Below, one piece after another: positions 1 through 8,256 of a DNA stretch of 23,683 bases. The notes below the pieces were generated by a model. It was not told the origin of the DNA. It was given only the letters and a program-made list of their open reading frames with translations, and did no database searches. This DNA is from JACMNW01 sp043721855 (GTDB lineage: Bacteria; Pseudomonadota; Alphaproteobacteria; Rhodobacterales; Rhodobacteraceae): NCBI GenBank assembly GCA_043721855.1, contig JAYSPY010000045.1, positions 1 to 23,683 on the forward strand. The letters run 5' to 3'. Position 1 is the first letter of the stretch. Each line of letters opens with the position of its first letter. Made by a program: the position numbers and the translations under genes.

Positions 1-1
1 G

Positions 2-1126
2 ATCGAGGTTCTTGACCGCGCACTTGGCGGCACGCCGCTGGAGCCTGCTCTTACAAACTGGGGTCGCGCCAACCGCTTTGCGGGCTCTGGTGACAGGGCT
101 GCGATCCGCGATCTGGTGTTTGATGCCTGGCGCTGCAAACGGTCTTACGCAGCGCTTGGCGGGGCTGAGACAGGCCGCGGCCTGATGCTGGGCCGGTTGC
201 GGGCATTGGGTGAGGATGCAACTTTGGTGTTCACAGGCATCGGTCACGCCCCGACAGGCCTGACAGCAGCTGATACAGTCCAACCCACCAGCGATCTTGC
301 GGCACTGGATTGCCCCGACTGGCTTGCCCCCCGCCTGCAGCACAGCTTGGGTGACCAGTTCACCGCCATCATGCAAGCCCTTCAAAACCGCGCCCCAGTG
401 TTCCTGCGGGTCAATATAGCACGGACATCGCGCGACAAAGTCATTGCATTGTTGGCGGCTGAGGGCATAGAGGCCACACCGCATCCCTTGGCCACAACTT
501 CACTTGCCGTGTTAACATCAAGCCGCAAGCTTATGACAATACAGCCTTATCTTGATGGTCTTTATGACTTGCAAGATGCCGCTTCGCAGGCGATTGTTGA
601 AGACATTCCAGCGCATCCGGGCCAAAACATCCTTGACTACTGTGCCGGGGGCGGTGGCAAAACGCTCGCGCTCGCTGCGCGCTTGAACAGCCACATCTGG
701 GCCTATGACGCCGAGCCCGCCCGCATGCGCGATCTGCCAGACCGGGCAAAGCGCGCGGGCGCAAAAATCGGCATGCTGACCACGGCCGAATTGCGGGCAC
801 CCTATGATTTGGTGGTGGTCGACGCACCCTGTTCCGGATCTGGCAGCTGGCGGCGCGACCCCGCCGGAAAATGGGCGCTAACCGAGCCACGGCTGGCAGA
901 GCTTACCGCATTACAAGCTGAAATCTTGACCAAAGCCGCAGCTTTCGTGGCACATAACGGCATGTTGGCCTATGTCACATGTTCGCTTCTTGCCGACGAA
1001 AACCAAGATCAAATCGCCCGCTTTTTGCAAAGTTCACCCGATTGGCAACAGCAATCAGACCGCCATTTCACGCCGCTTCATGGGGGTGACGGCTTCTTTT
1101 TGGCCATTTTGGCGCGAAACGCATAG
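2..1126 (+). CDS. RsmB/NOP-family rRNA (cytosine-C5) methyltransferase, 5'-partial
   Basis: This is a SAM-dependent RNA m5C methyltransferase of the RsmB/NOP class, expected to act on cytosolic 16S rRNA. The frame is open to the window edge, so the N-terminus (probably only about ten residues) is missing and 374 codons are visible. Counting from base 2, the SAM-binding loop DYCAGGGGKT begins at about residue 212, motif IV DAPCSGSG carries Cys277, and motif VI YVTCSLL carries Cys327. In this family the motif VI Cys is the nucleophile and the motif IV Cys assists product release, so both key residues are present. The N-terminal part resembles the NusB-like/RNA-binding region of alphaproteobacterial homologues. 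It lies 99 nt upstream of cckA on the same strand. The exact rRNA target cannot be read from sequence, so no gene symbol is given. Confidence 0.85.
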   Translation: MEVLDRALGGTPLEPALTNWGRANRFAGSGDRAAIRDLVFDAWRCKRSYAALGGAETGRGLMLGRLRALGEDATLVFTGIGHAPTGLTAADTVQPTSDLAALDCPDWLAPRLQHSLGDQFTAIMQALQNRAPVFLRVNIARTSRDKVIALLAAEGIEATPHPLATTSLAVLTSSRKLMTIQPYLDGLYDLQDAASQAIVEDIPAHPGQNILDYCAGGGGKTLALAARLNSHIWAYDAEPARMRDLPDRAKRAGAKIGMLTTAELRAPYDLVVVDAPCSGSGSWRRDPAGKWALTEPRLAELTALQAEILTKAAAFVAHNGMLAYVTCSLLADENQDQIARFLQSSPDWQQQSDRHFTPLHGGDGFFLAILARNA

Positions 1127-1154
1127 AACACTAAACAACTTCCGGGTGTTTTTT
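1127..1154 (+). terminator. Weak candidate terminator after the methyltransferase gene
   Basis: AACACT (1127-1132) can pair with GGTGTT (1145-1150, one G-T pair) around a 12-nt loop, and the second arm runs into six Ts (1149-1154). The stem is short and A/T-rich, so this may be only an attenuating hairpin. Confidence 0.3.
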
Positions 1155-1162
1155 GGTCAGCA

Positions 1163-1178
1163 TTAAGCCCCAATTAAC
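1163..1178. promoter_or_regulatory. CtrA box upstream of cckA (TTAA-N7-TTAAC)
   Basis: The sequence TTAAGCCCCAATTAAC matches the full CtrA consensus TTAA-N7-TTAA with the extra C. A third TTAAC half-site lies at 1181-1185. TATAAG at 1192-1197 could serve as a -10, which would place the CtrA box over the -35 region, the usual position for CtrA activation. The motif is seen directly. CtrA control is inferred from the known CckA-ChpT-CtrA phosphorelay. Confidence 0.6.
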
Positions 1179-1225
1179 ACTTAACCCTTCGTATAAGCCA
1201 ACGCAGTGCGGCACGGAGAGGGCAT

Positions 1226-3535
1226 TTGACAATATCGGCATCCAAGAATGGCAGTGTGATCAGCACCGCCCGTGGGCTGGGCTCTCGGATATGGTTGCTG
1301 TTTGTGGTCGCATCCTTGTGCATCGCTGCGGGCCTGTTGATGCGCGATGCTGCTGCGCAGTTGATTGCAATGCTTGCAGGTGCGACATTTGCTGTGTTGG
1401 GTCTGACCATTCGCGGCTTGGCTTTTTTGGGGACGATGCGCAGTCATGGCATGGAAAAGCGGCTTGGAACTTTGATAGGGCTTGATGCCGCCCCTTGTTT
1501 TTCGACCGACGATCTTGGGCAGATCGGCTTTCAAAATGCGGCGGCACTTGACCGGTTTGGTGTAAAGGATGGTGCCACGCTGGTTGCCACGCTGCGCGAT
1601 CATTTTGCCAATCCCGGTGCGGTTCTGTTTCGGTTGCAAAGCCGTGCCAGCAACCTTGGCACCGCGCGAGAGGATGTTGTCACGCGCCGCGGTCACACAA
1701 GGCTTTCTGTGCACCGTATAGCCCCCAATCAGTTTCTTTGGCGTCTGGAAGAGTTTCTGGATCGGTCCACCGCCGGACGCGGCGCCGAATCGTTAAGCCT
1801 GCCGATGCTGGTTGCCAACAAAACCGGGGTTATACTTTTTTCCAACGAAGCGATGCGGCGTCTGCTGGGCGCGCGGCCAAAACGCATTGATCAGGTGTTT
1901 AATGGCACGGTTTTCCATTCTGGCGAAGAAGTCGAAGTAAATGCCAGCGGTGGCCCGGTGCGTGCCATACTTGCCGAAATAGAAGGTGCGGGCGAACGCC
2001 GCGAGATATATTTAATGCCAGTCGCAGCCCGTGTTCAGGGTGATACCATGTTGGCAGATTTCGAACATGTCCCGGTCGCCCTGATGAAATTCACGGCGGA
2101 TGGCACGTTGATAATCGCCAATCGTGCAGCGCGCGAACTGTTGGCGCTTGATGTGGCGCCCGGCCAAATGTTTCACGACCTGTTCGAAGGCTTGGGTCGC
2201 CCTGTCATTGATTGGTTGAGCGATGTTGTGATGGAACGCGTGCCGGTCGCTGCCGAAGTACTGCGCGCCCGTGGCAATGACGCGGAACAGTTTTTGCAAG
2301 TAAGTTTGCGACGATCTGTCGATATCGGCAGGCCCGGCGTGCTTGCGGTGTTGAATGATGCGACTGCTCTCAAAACGCTGGAAGCGCAATTTGTTCAAAG
2401 CCAAAAGATGCAAGCCATTGGTCAGTTGGCTGGCGGTATTGCGCATGACTTCAACAATTTGCTGACGGCGATTTCTGGCCACTGCGATCTTTTGCTGTTG
2501 CGTCATGACCGCGAAGATCTGGATTATGCCGATCTTGTGCAAATCCACCAAAACGCCAATCGTGCCGCCAGCTTGGTTGGCCAGTTGCTGGCCTATTCGC
2601 GCAAACAAACGCTCAAGCCAGAACAGATTGATTTGCAGGATGTTCTGTCAGATCTGACCCATCTGCTCAATCGATTGCTTGGCGAACGCGTAAAACTGCG
2701 GGTCGCTCATGGCGCTGACCTTGGCCCGATTCGGGCTGATAAACGCAAACTTGAACAGGTGCTGATGAATTTGGTGGTGAATGCCCGCGATGCGATGGAT
2801 CAGGGCGGCACCATTCGCATTGAAACCGAACTTTGCAAGCTGACCCAAGACATGCACCGCGACCGCGCGAAAGTGCCCGCCGGTGATTATGCGATCATTC
2901 GGGTGATAGATACCGGTTGCGGAATTCCCGCAGACCGGATGGAAAAAATCTTTGAGCCGTTTTTTACCACCAAGCGTGTCGGCGAAGGCACTGGTTTGGG
3001 CCTGTCAACAGCCTATGGGATTGTCAAACAATCTGGTGGTTATATTTTCGTCGACAGTGTCCTGGGCGTGGGGTCAACCTTTCAGTTATACTTCCCGATC
3101 CGTGAGCCGGAGGCAGAAGATGTGTTGGCGGTGCCGGTAGCCGAGCCACGCCGTATGTTGATGAAGCAAGGCGAAGGCGTGGTACTGCTGGTAGAAGATG
3201 AAGCCCCTGTGCGCGCCTTTGCCAGCCGTGCCCTTCGGATGCGCGGCTACACCGTGCTGGAGGCTGAAAACGCGGAAGAGGCCCTGCGAACGCTGGAAGA
3301 CCCGGCCCTTGAAGTGGATGTTTTCGTAACCGACGTGGTTATGCCCGGAATGGACGGCCCAAGTTGGGTGCGCAAGGCATTGGTGGCACGCCCCGATGTG
3401 CGTGTGATTTTCGTGTCGGGTTATGCTGAAGATTGCTTGACCGAAGGTCAGGCCCGCATCCCCAATTCGGTATTTCTGCCAAAGCCGTTCTCGTTGAATG
3501 ATCTGACAATTACGGTGCAGGGCCAGTTGCATTAA
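1226..3535 (+). CDS. cckA: Cell-cycle hybrid sensor histidine kinase CckA
   Basis: CckA is the membrane hybrid kinase/phosphatase that feeds phosphate through ChpT to CtrA. In Rhodobacteraceae this pathway controls motility and gene transfer agent production. The start is TTG: GGAGAGGG at 1215-1222 is well placed, and starting here keeps two N-terminal membrane helices (about residues 22-39 and 44-69). Two PAS-like regions follow (about 190-230 and 285-380). Next come the H box with His407 in AGGIAHDFNN, the N box near 515-525, the G1 box DTGCGIP near 562 and the G2 box GEGTGLGLS near 586. A C-terminal receiver domain has the phospho-acceptor Asp703 in TDVVMPGMDG and the conserved Lys in LPKPFS. 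At 769 aa it is of normal size and appears intact. A CtrA box in its leader suggests feedback control. Confidence 0.93.
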   Translation: MTISASKNGSVISTARGLGSRIWLLFVVASLCIAAGLLMRDAAAQLIAMLAGATFAVLGLTIRGLAFLGTMRSHGMEKRLGTLIGLDAAPCFSTDDLGQIGFQNAAALDRFGVKDGATLVATLRDHFANPGAVLFRLQSRASNLGTAREDVVTRRGHTRLSVHRIAPNQFLWRLEEFLDRSTAGRGAESLSLPMLVANKTGVILFSNEAMRRLLGARPKRIDQVFNGTVFHSGEEVEVNASGGPVRAILAEIEGAGERREIYLMPVAARVQGDTMLADFEHVPVALMKFTADGTLIIANRAARELLALDVAPGQMFHDLFEGLGRPVIDWLSDVVMERVPVAAEVLRARGNDAEQFLQVSLRRSVDIGRPGVLAVLNDATALKTLEAQFVQSQKMQAIGQLAGGIAHDFNNLLTAISGHCDLLLLRHDREDLDYADLVQIHQNANRAASLVGQLLAYSRKQTLKPEQIDLQDVLSDLTHLLNRLLGERVKLRVAHGADLGPIRADKRKLEQVLMNLVVNARDAMDQGGTIRIETELCKLTQDMHRDRAKVPAGDYAIIRVIDTGCGIPADRMEKIFEPFFTTKRVGEGTGLGLSTAYGIVKQSGGYIFVDSVLGVGSTFQLYFPIREPEAEDVLAVPVAEPRRMLMKQGEGVVLLVEDEAPVRAFASRALRMRGYTVLEAENAEEALRTLEDPALEVDVFVTDVVMPGMDGPSWVRKALVARPDVRVIFVSGYAEDCLTEGQARIPNSVFLPKPFSLNDLTITVQGQLH

Positions 3536-4173
3536 CCCGCGCCGAAACCCCGCTTGCGGCTTTGAACCGACGTTTCGCCAGTTTGGCGCAAGAGTGCGGT
3601 AAAGATCAAAATCCTTTGCCGCAATTTGATGCAACAAGGTTTCGGTGTTTTGGCTAAGATCAAGGCGACCCGGCGGTGATACATTCGGTCGTGGCAGACT
3701 GATTTCGCAGTCCGGTTTGTCTTCCAGAAAATGCACAAACGGTCCGATATCTTCATAACGAAACAGGCCGTCTATCCATTGCGTACCGTAGGCCTGCAAA
3801 AAATCTGCCCGTGATCCGACATCTGCAAACTTTAGTCGCTGTGCAGAACAATACGCTTGCACAAATGCATCAAAGCTTAACCCGCTGGTGCTTTTTTCCG
3901 AACCGACATCTCCTCGCGCATGCCAAACCGGTACCAACGGCCCAACCAATCACGCGGTTCGCGGATCATCGCGGCAACCTGAAACGCGCTTCCAGACGTG
4001 GCTTGAAGATAAGGGTGCAAAAACTGGTGATAGCGCTGCACCGTCGTGTGTTTCAAAGTCGGGGGCCGAAGGTTAGCCCAGGCAGCCAACGAGTCCAACG
4101 CGGCTTCAATCGCGGCGGTTCCGGTTTTGGATGTTGCCAAAAACACCAGCTTCGGCGTCCAGACAACAAGCAT
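3532..4173 (-). pseudogene. Sulfotransferase-like P-loop protein, frameshifted
   Basis: A gene starting at ATG 4173 encodes MLVVWTPKLVFLATSKTGTA, a PAPS-site-like motif (SKTGTAAIE). Relatives in Rhodobacteraceae lie at this same cckA-recA position and are often mislabelled gamma-glutamyl kinase. The reading frame continues to VRKK and then stops at 3877-3879. The homologous continuation STSGLSFDAFVQAYC to DLYRTL is in the -1 frame, and the switch falls at an A6 run (minus strand of 3892-3897). One extra A would rejoin the frames into a protein of roughly 210 residues. A second oddity is that the downstream frame has no stop near the expected C-terminus and runs antisense through the end of cckA to 3086, whereas the original frame has TAA at 3532-3534, overlapping the cckA stop. 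It could be a pseudogene, a sequencing error, or a slippage-expressed gene. Confidence 0.7.
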
Positions 4174-4214
4174 TCAAGCCTCATATCAAAATTCATTCAA
4201 TTTGAATGCCCGGC

Positions 4215-4230
4215 TTAACCAACCCTTAAC
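4215..4230. promoter_or_regulatory. CtrA box in the recA upstream region (TTAA-N7-TTAAC)
   Basis: TTAACCAACCCTTAAC is a second perfect TTAA-N7-TTAAC match, 134 nt before the recA start and 42 nt before the ATG of the divergent broken gene. It could serve either direction. The motif is seen directly; the regulator is inferred. Confidence 0.55.
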
Positions 4231-4265
4231 CGATTTCAGAAAAAGCTAAATTTATGAAAAAGAGA

Positions 4266-4294
4266 TTGAAATGTTCATCTTTTGATCTCATATG
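4266..4294 (+). promoter_or_regulatory. Candidate recA promoter
   Basis: TTGAAA (4266-4271) and CATATG (4289-4294) are separated by 17 bp. The -10 matches consensus poorly, as is common in alphaproteobacteria. If correct, transcription would start near 4301, inside the SOS box. A small GCCGC/GCGGC hairpin (4328-4343) follows in the leader. Confidence 0.35.
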
Positions 4295-4299
4295 TGATA

Positions 4300-4314
4300 G
4301 AACACTTGGTGAAC
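4300..4314. promoter_or_regulatory. LexA SOS box of recA (GAAC-N7-GAAC)
   Basis: GAACACTTGGTGAAC is an exact match to the direct-repeat SOS operator known for alphaproteobacterial LexA (GAAC-N7-GAAC). It lies 49 nt upstream of the recA ATG, overlapping the predicted transcription start, so LexA binding should repress recA until DNA damage. Confidence 0.85.
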
Positions 4315-4363
4315 AAACGCAATGATTGCCGCTGATCTGCGGCTGTGAAATAAGGATAGGCAC

Positions 4364-5449
4364 ATGGCATCGGCAACACTTCTTGATCTGAACGGAAAGC
4401 GCGATATGGACAAGTCTGTAGATAAATCAAAAGCACTCGAAAGCGCGCTGGCACAGATTGAACGGCAATTTGGCAAAGGCTCTATCATGCGGTTGGGGGC
4501 GGATAGTGCCGCCATGGATATCGAAGCGACATCCACCGGCAGCATCGGCCTTGATATTGCGCTGGGAATCGGCGGCCTGCCAAAGGGTCGGATCATTGAA
4601 ATCTACGGACCCGAGTCGTCGGGTAAAACCACACTGACGCTGCATGTGGTTGCAGAAGAACAGAAAAAAGGCGGCGTTTGCGCCTTTGTGGATGCCGAAC
4701 ACGCGCTTGATCCGCAATATGCCAAAAAGCTGGGCGTTGATCTGAATGAATTGTTGATCAGCCAGCCCGACACGGGCGAGCAGGCGTTGGAGATCGTCGA
4801 TACATTGGTGCGGTCCGGTGCGGTAAGTCTGGTTGTAGTGGATTCGGTGGCGGCTCTGACGCCGAAATCGGAAATCGAAGGCGATATGGGCGACATGCAA
4901 ATGGGCGCGCAGGCCCGGTTGATGAGCCAGGCCATGCGCAAACTGACCGCCAGCATTGGCCGCAGCAACTGCATGGTGATTTTCATCAACCAGATCCGGA
5001 TGAAAATTGGCGTGATGTTCGGCAGCCCCGAAACCACAACCGGCGGTAATGCGTTGAAATTCTACGCCTCGGTGCGCCTTGATATTCGCCGCATTGGTGC
5101 GATCAAGGATCGTGACGAAGTTGTCGGCAATACCACCCGCGTCAAAGTGGTAAAGAACAAGGTGGCGCCGCCCTTCAAGCAGGTGGAATTCGACATCATG
5201 TATGGCGAGGGTATTTCCAAGGTTGGCGAATTGGTTGATCTGGGTGTCAAAGTGGGCGTGGTGGAAAAATCTGGCTCTTGGTATTCGTATGGCGACGAAC
5301 GCATCGGTCAGGGGCGTGACAATGCCAAGCAGTTCTTGAAATCAAACCCATCGGTGGCGAATGCCATCGAAGATAAAATTCGTGCCGCAAACGGGCTTGA
5401 TTTTCACATGCCTGAAGCGGCATCCGGGGATGATCTGGTCGATATGTAA
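4364..5449 (+). CDS. recA: Recombinase RecA
   Basis: RecA forms nucleoprotein filaments on single-stranded DNA, drives strand exchange and triggers LexA self-cleavage. The 361-aa protein shows the Walker A motif GPESSGKTT (82-90), the catalytic Glu112 in VDAEHALD, the Walker B strand LVVVD (156-160), the L1-region segment GDMQMGAQARLMSQAMRKL and the L2 segment TTTGGNALKFYASVRLD. The C-terminus ends in the acidic GDDLVDM. The start at 4364 is preceded by AAGGA (4352-4356) at good spacing. An internal ATG at 4406 would remove 14 poorly conserved residues and is a weaker alternative. Regulation is visible as an SOS box and a CtrA box upstream. The gene ends with a strong intrinsic terminator, so it is probably monocistronic. 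Confidence 0.97.
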   Translation: MASATLLDLNGKRDMDKSVDKSKALESALAQIERQFGKGSIMRLGADSAAMDIEATSTGSIGLDIALGIGGLPKGRIIEIYGPESSGKTTLTLHVVAEEQKKGGVCAFVDAEHALDPQYAKKLGVDLNELLISQPDTGEQALEIVDTLVRSGAVSLVVVDSVAALTPKSEIEGDMGDMQMGAQARLMSQAMRKLTASIGRSNCMVIFINQIRMKIGVMFGSPETTTGGNALKFYASVRLDIRRIGAIKDRDEVVGNTTRVKVVKNKVAPPFKQVEFDIMYGEGISKVGELVDLGVKVGVVEKSGSWYSYGDERIGQGRDNAKQFLKSNPSVANAIEDKIRAANGLDFHMPEAASGDDLVDM

Positions 5450-5469
5450 CCCAGTTTCAGGCTATTACC

Positions 5470-5500
5470 CGGGCCGGGGCACCATCCCCCGGCCCGTTTT
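5470..5500 (+). terminator. Rho-independent terminator of recA
   Basis: A perfect 10-bp stem, CGGGCCGGGG (5470-5479) with CCCCGGCCCG (5487-5496), and a 7-nt loop are followed by TTTT (5497-5500). It sits 20 nt after the recA stop. Confidence 0.85.
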
Positions 5501-5595
5501 CACAGTCAGCGCCTTGTTGCGATGGACAGGCTCTGTTGGCAAAGATAGACGGTAGCGAAAGCCACGCGCAATGTCTGACAGAAAGCCCCAAGACC

Positions 5596-8253
5596 ATGCC
5601 ATCCCTGAACGATATCCGATCGACGTTTCTTGATTTCTTCGTGCGCAACGGGCATCGCGCAGTGGAAAGTTCGTCCCTTGTGCCGCGCAATGACCCCACC
5701 TTGATGTTTGCCAATTCGGGCATGGTTCAGTTCAAGAATTGCTTCACCGGGGTTGAAACCCGCGACTACGTCCGCGCAACTTCGGCACAGAAATGTGTAC
5801 GGGCGGGCGGTAAGCACAACGATCTTGATAACGTCGGCTACACCGCGCGCCACCATACCTTTTTCGAAATGCTGGGCAATTTCAGCTTTGGCGATTATTT
5901 CAAAGCCGAAGCGATTGGTTTTAGCTGGGAATTGCTGACCCGCGATTTCGGTCTGAACAAGGACAAGCTTTGCGTGACCGTTTACCACACCGACGATGAG
6001 GCGGCGACGCTTTGGAAGAAAATTGCAGGGCTGCCAGACCACCGCATCATCAAAATTCCCACCGATGACAACTTTTGGCGCATGGGGCCAACCGGGCCTT
6101 GCGGACCCTGTACTGAAATTTTCTATGACCACGGCGATCATATCGCAGGCGGCCCACCCGGCAGCCCGGATGAAGATGGTGATCGTTTTATCGAAATCTG
6201 GAACAACGTGTTCATGCAAAATGAACAGTTTGCTGACGGAACCATGAAGCCGCTTGCGATGCAAAGCATTGATACCGGCATGGGGTTGGAACGCATCGGC
6301 GCGCTGCTGCAGGGCAGGCACGACAATTACGACACCGATGTTATGCGCAGCCTGATCGAAGCCTCGGCGCATGCCACCAGCACCGACCCCGATGGCCCGG
6401 GCAAAACCCACCACCGGGTGATTGCGGATCATCTGCGGTCAACGTCGTTCCTTATTGCCGATGGCGTGATGCCGTCCAATGAAGGGCGCGGCTATGTTTT
6501 GCGCCGGATCATGCGCCGCGCCATGCGCCATGCCCATCAACTGGGCGCGAAAGACCCGGTTATGCACCGTCTGGTACCGGCTTTGGTGCGCCAGATGGGG
6601 GCGGCTTACCCCGAACTTAGCCGTGGCCAAGCCATGATCGAAGAAACCCTGCGTCTGGAAGAAACCCGCTTTCGCCAAACATTGGAGCGTGGTTTGCATT
6701 TGCTGGGTGATGAATTGGCCCGTATTCCCGAAGGTGCTGCCTTGCCCGGTGCTGCGGCGTTCAAGCTGTATGATACCTACGGATTCCCGCTGGATTTGAC
6801 GCAAGACGCCCTGCGCGAACAGGGGCGCACGGTTGACACCCTTGGATTTGATGCGGCGATGGCTGATCAAAAGGCCAAAGCGCGCGCGTCATGGTCGGGC
6901 ACAGGGGAAACATCCGACGCGGCCATTTGGTTTGATTTGTCCGAAAAGCACGGCGCGAGTGAATTTTTAGGCTACGATACCCTAACGGCCGAGGGGCAGG
7001 TTCTGGCCATAGTGTCGGGCGGTGCTGCGATTGCCAAAGCAATCACGGGCCAATCCGTGCAAATCGTTCTTAATCAAACCCCGTTTTATGCCGAAAGCGG
7101 CGGCCAGGCCGGCGATACCGGGGTATTGCGCACGGCTACCGGATCGGCGCACATTACCGATACCCGCAAAGGGCAGGGGTTGATCTTGCACAATGCCGAG
7201 GTGACGGAAGGTGAAATTGTCGTCGGGCAGGGGGCGGCCTTGGCTGTCGATGCCACCCGCCGCGCCGCCATCCAAGCCAATCATTCCGCCACCCATTTGC
7301 TGAACGAAGCCTTGCGGCGCACGCTTGGGGATCACGTTGCACAGCGCGGATCGCTGAATGCGCCTGACCGTTTGCGGTTTGATTTCAGCCATTCAAAGGG
7401 CATGTCACCTGACGAGATGACGCAGGTCGCAGCCGAGGTGAACAGCCTGATCCGCCAAAATAGTGCCGTTGAAACCCGGATTATGACGCCGGACGATGCA
7501 CGCGGCCTTGGCGCGCAGGCGCTGTTTGGCGAAAAATACGGCGATGAGGTGCGCGTCGTCTCAATGGGGGCGCTGGCGGGGTCAGGCAAAGGTGCTGATG
7601 GACAAACCTACAGTCTGGAGCTGTGCGGCGGCACCCATGTGGCGCGGCTTGGTGAAATCGGGCTGCTTGTCTTGCTGAGCGATTCCGCGTCATCCTCGGG
7701 CGTGCGTCGGATCGAGGCGCTGACGGGCAGCGGCGCACTGGCGTATGTCAACGCGCAGATGAAGCAGTTGGCTGATCTGTCCGCAGTGTTAAAAACTGTG
7801 CCGGTCGAGCTGGCGGATCGTGTCAAGGTCTTGCTTGATGAACGGCGCCAACTGACCAATGAAGTGGCGCAACTGCGCCGCGAACTGGCGATGGGGGGTG
7901 GCGGGGCTTCTGGACCGGAGACCAAGGAAATCAATGGCATACGGTTCATTGCGCAAGTGCTGTCTGGCGTGTCTGGCAGGGATCTTCCCGGCCTGATCGA
8001 TGATATGAAGGCCCGGCTTGGGTCTGGTGCTGTGCTTTTGATTGCTGATACTGGCGCAAAACCCGCCATCGCGGCTGGGGTCACCAAAGACCTGACCGAC
8101 CGGCTTTCGGCCGTCGATCTGGCGCGTGCGGCCGCCGAAGCGATGGGGGGCAAGGGCGGCGGCGGGCGGCCCGATATGGCGCAGGCAGGCGGGATGGATA
8201 TTGCCGGTGCCGATGCGGCAATTGCCGCCGCGATCGCAGTGATCAGGGGGTAG
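5596..8253 (+). CDS. alaS: Alanyl-tRNA synthetase
   Basis: AlaRS charges tRNA-Ala and edits mischarged Ser/Gly in the cytosol. The frame is open upstream from a TTG at 5536, but the family begins with MPSLNDIRSTF, which places the start at ATG 5596 and gives 885 aa. The class II catalytic core occupies roughly residues 1-250 (NDPTLMFANSGMVQFKN, RMGPTGPCGPCTEI), followed by the tRNA-recognition helical domain. The editing domain has its zinc/active-site residues intact: H563 and H567 in HSATH, and C677 and H681 in CGGTH. A coiled-coil linker leads to the DHHA1/C-Ala domain with its glycine-rich GGKGGGGRPDMAQAGG. The Shine-Dalgarno is weak. The recA terminator lies between recA and alaS, so alaS needs its own promoter in 5501-5595, where no convincing -35/-10 pair was found. 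Confidence 0.97.
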   Translation: MPSLNDIRSTFLDFFVRNGHRAVESSSLVPRNDPTLMFANSGMVQFKNCFTGVETRDYVRATSAQKCVRAGGKHNDLDNVGYTARHHTFFEMLGNFSFGDYFKAEAIGFSWELLTRDFGLNKDKLCVTVYHTDDEAATLWKKIAGLPDHRIIKIPTDDNFWRMGPTGPCGPCTEIFYDHGDHIAGGPPGSPDEDGDRFIEIWNNVFMQNEQFADGTMKPLAMQSIDTGMGLERIGALLQGRHDNYDTDVMRSLIEASAHATSTDPDGPGKTHHRVIADHLRSTSFLIADGVMPSNEGRGYVLRRIMRRAMRHAHQLGAKDPVMHRLVPALVRQMGAAYPELSRGQAMIEETLRLEETRFRQTLERGLHLLGDELARIPEGAALPGAAAFKLYDTYGFPLDLTQDALREQGRTVDTLGFDAAMADQKAKARASWSGTGETSDAAIWFDLSEKHGASEFLGYDTLTAEGQVLAIVSGGAAIAKAITGQSVQIVLNQTPFYAESGGQAGDTGVLRTATGSAHITDTRKGQGLILHNAEVTEGEIVVGQGAALAVDATRRAAIQANHSATHLLNEALRRTLGDHVAQRGSLNAPDRLRFDFSHSKGMSPDEMTQVAAEVNSLIRQNSAVETRIMTPDDARGLGAQALFGEKYGDEVRVVSMGALAGSGKGADGQTYSLELCGGTHVARLGEIGLLVLLSDSASSSGVRRIEALTGSGALAYVNAQMKQLADLSAVLKTVPVELADRVKVLLDERRQLTNEVAQLRRELAMGGGGASGPETKEINGIRFIAQVLSGVSGRDLPGLIDDMKARLGSGAVLLIADTGAKPAIAAGVTKDLTDRLSAVDLARAAAEAMGGKGGGGRPDMAQAGGMDIAGADAAIAAAIAVIRG

Positions 8254-8256
8254 GCC

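Noticed and set aside
1126..1140. Possible SOS box upstream of cckA (GAAC followed by AACT)
   Set aside because: LexA control of cckA is known in Rhodobacter, so it was checked. Only one GAAC half-site exists, and at 7-nt spacing the second half is AACT instead of GAAC. It also overlaps the stop codon of the methyltransferase.
3811..4218. Plus-strand open frames between cckA and recA
   Set aside because: They are antisense to the broken P-loop gene, whose residues match a known family position by position.
5536..5595. N-terminal extension of alaS from a TTG
   Set aside because: The 20 extra residues do not resemble the family, whose proteins start at the MPSLNDIRSTF position (5596).
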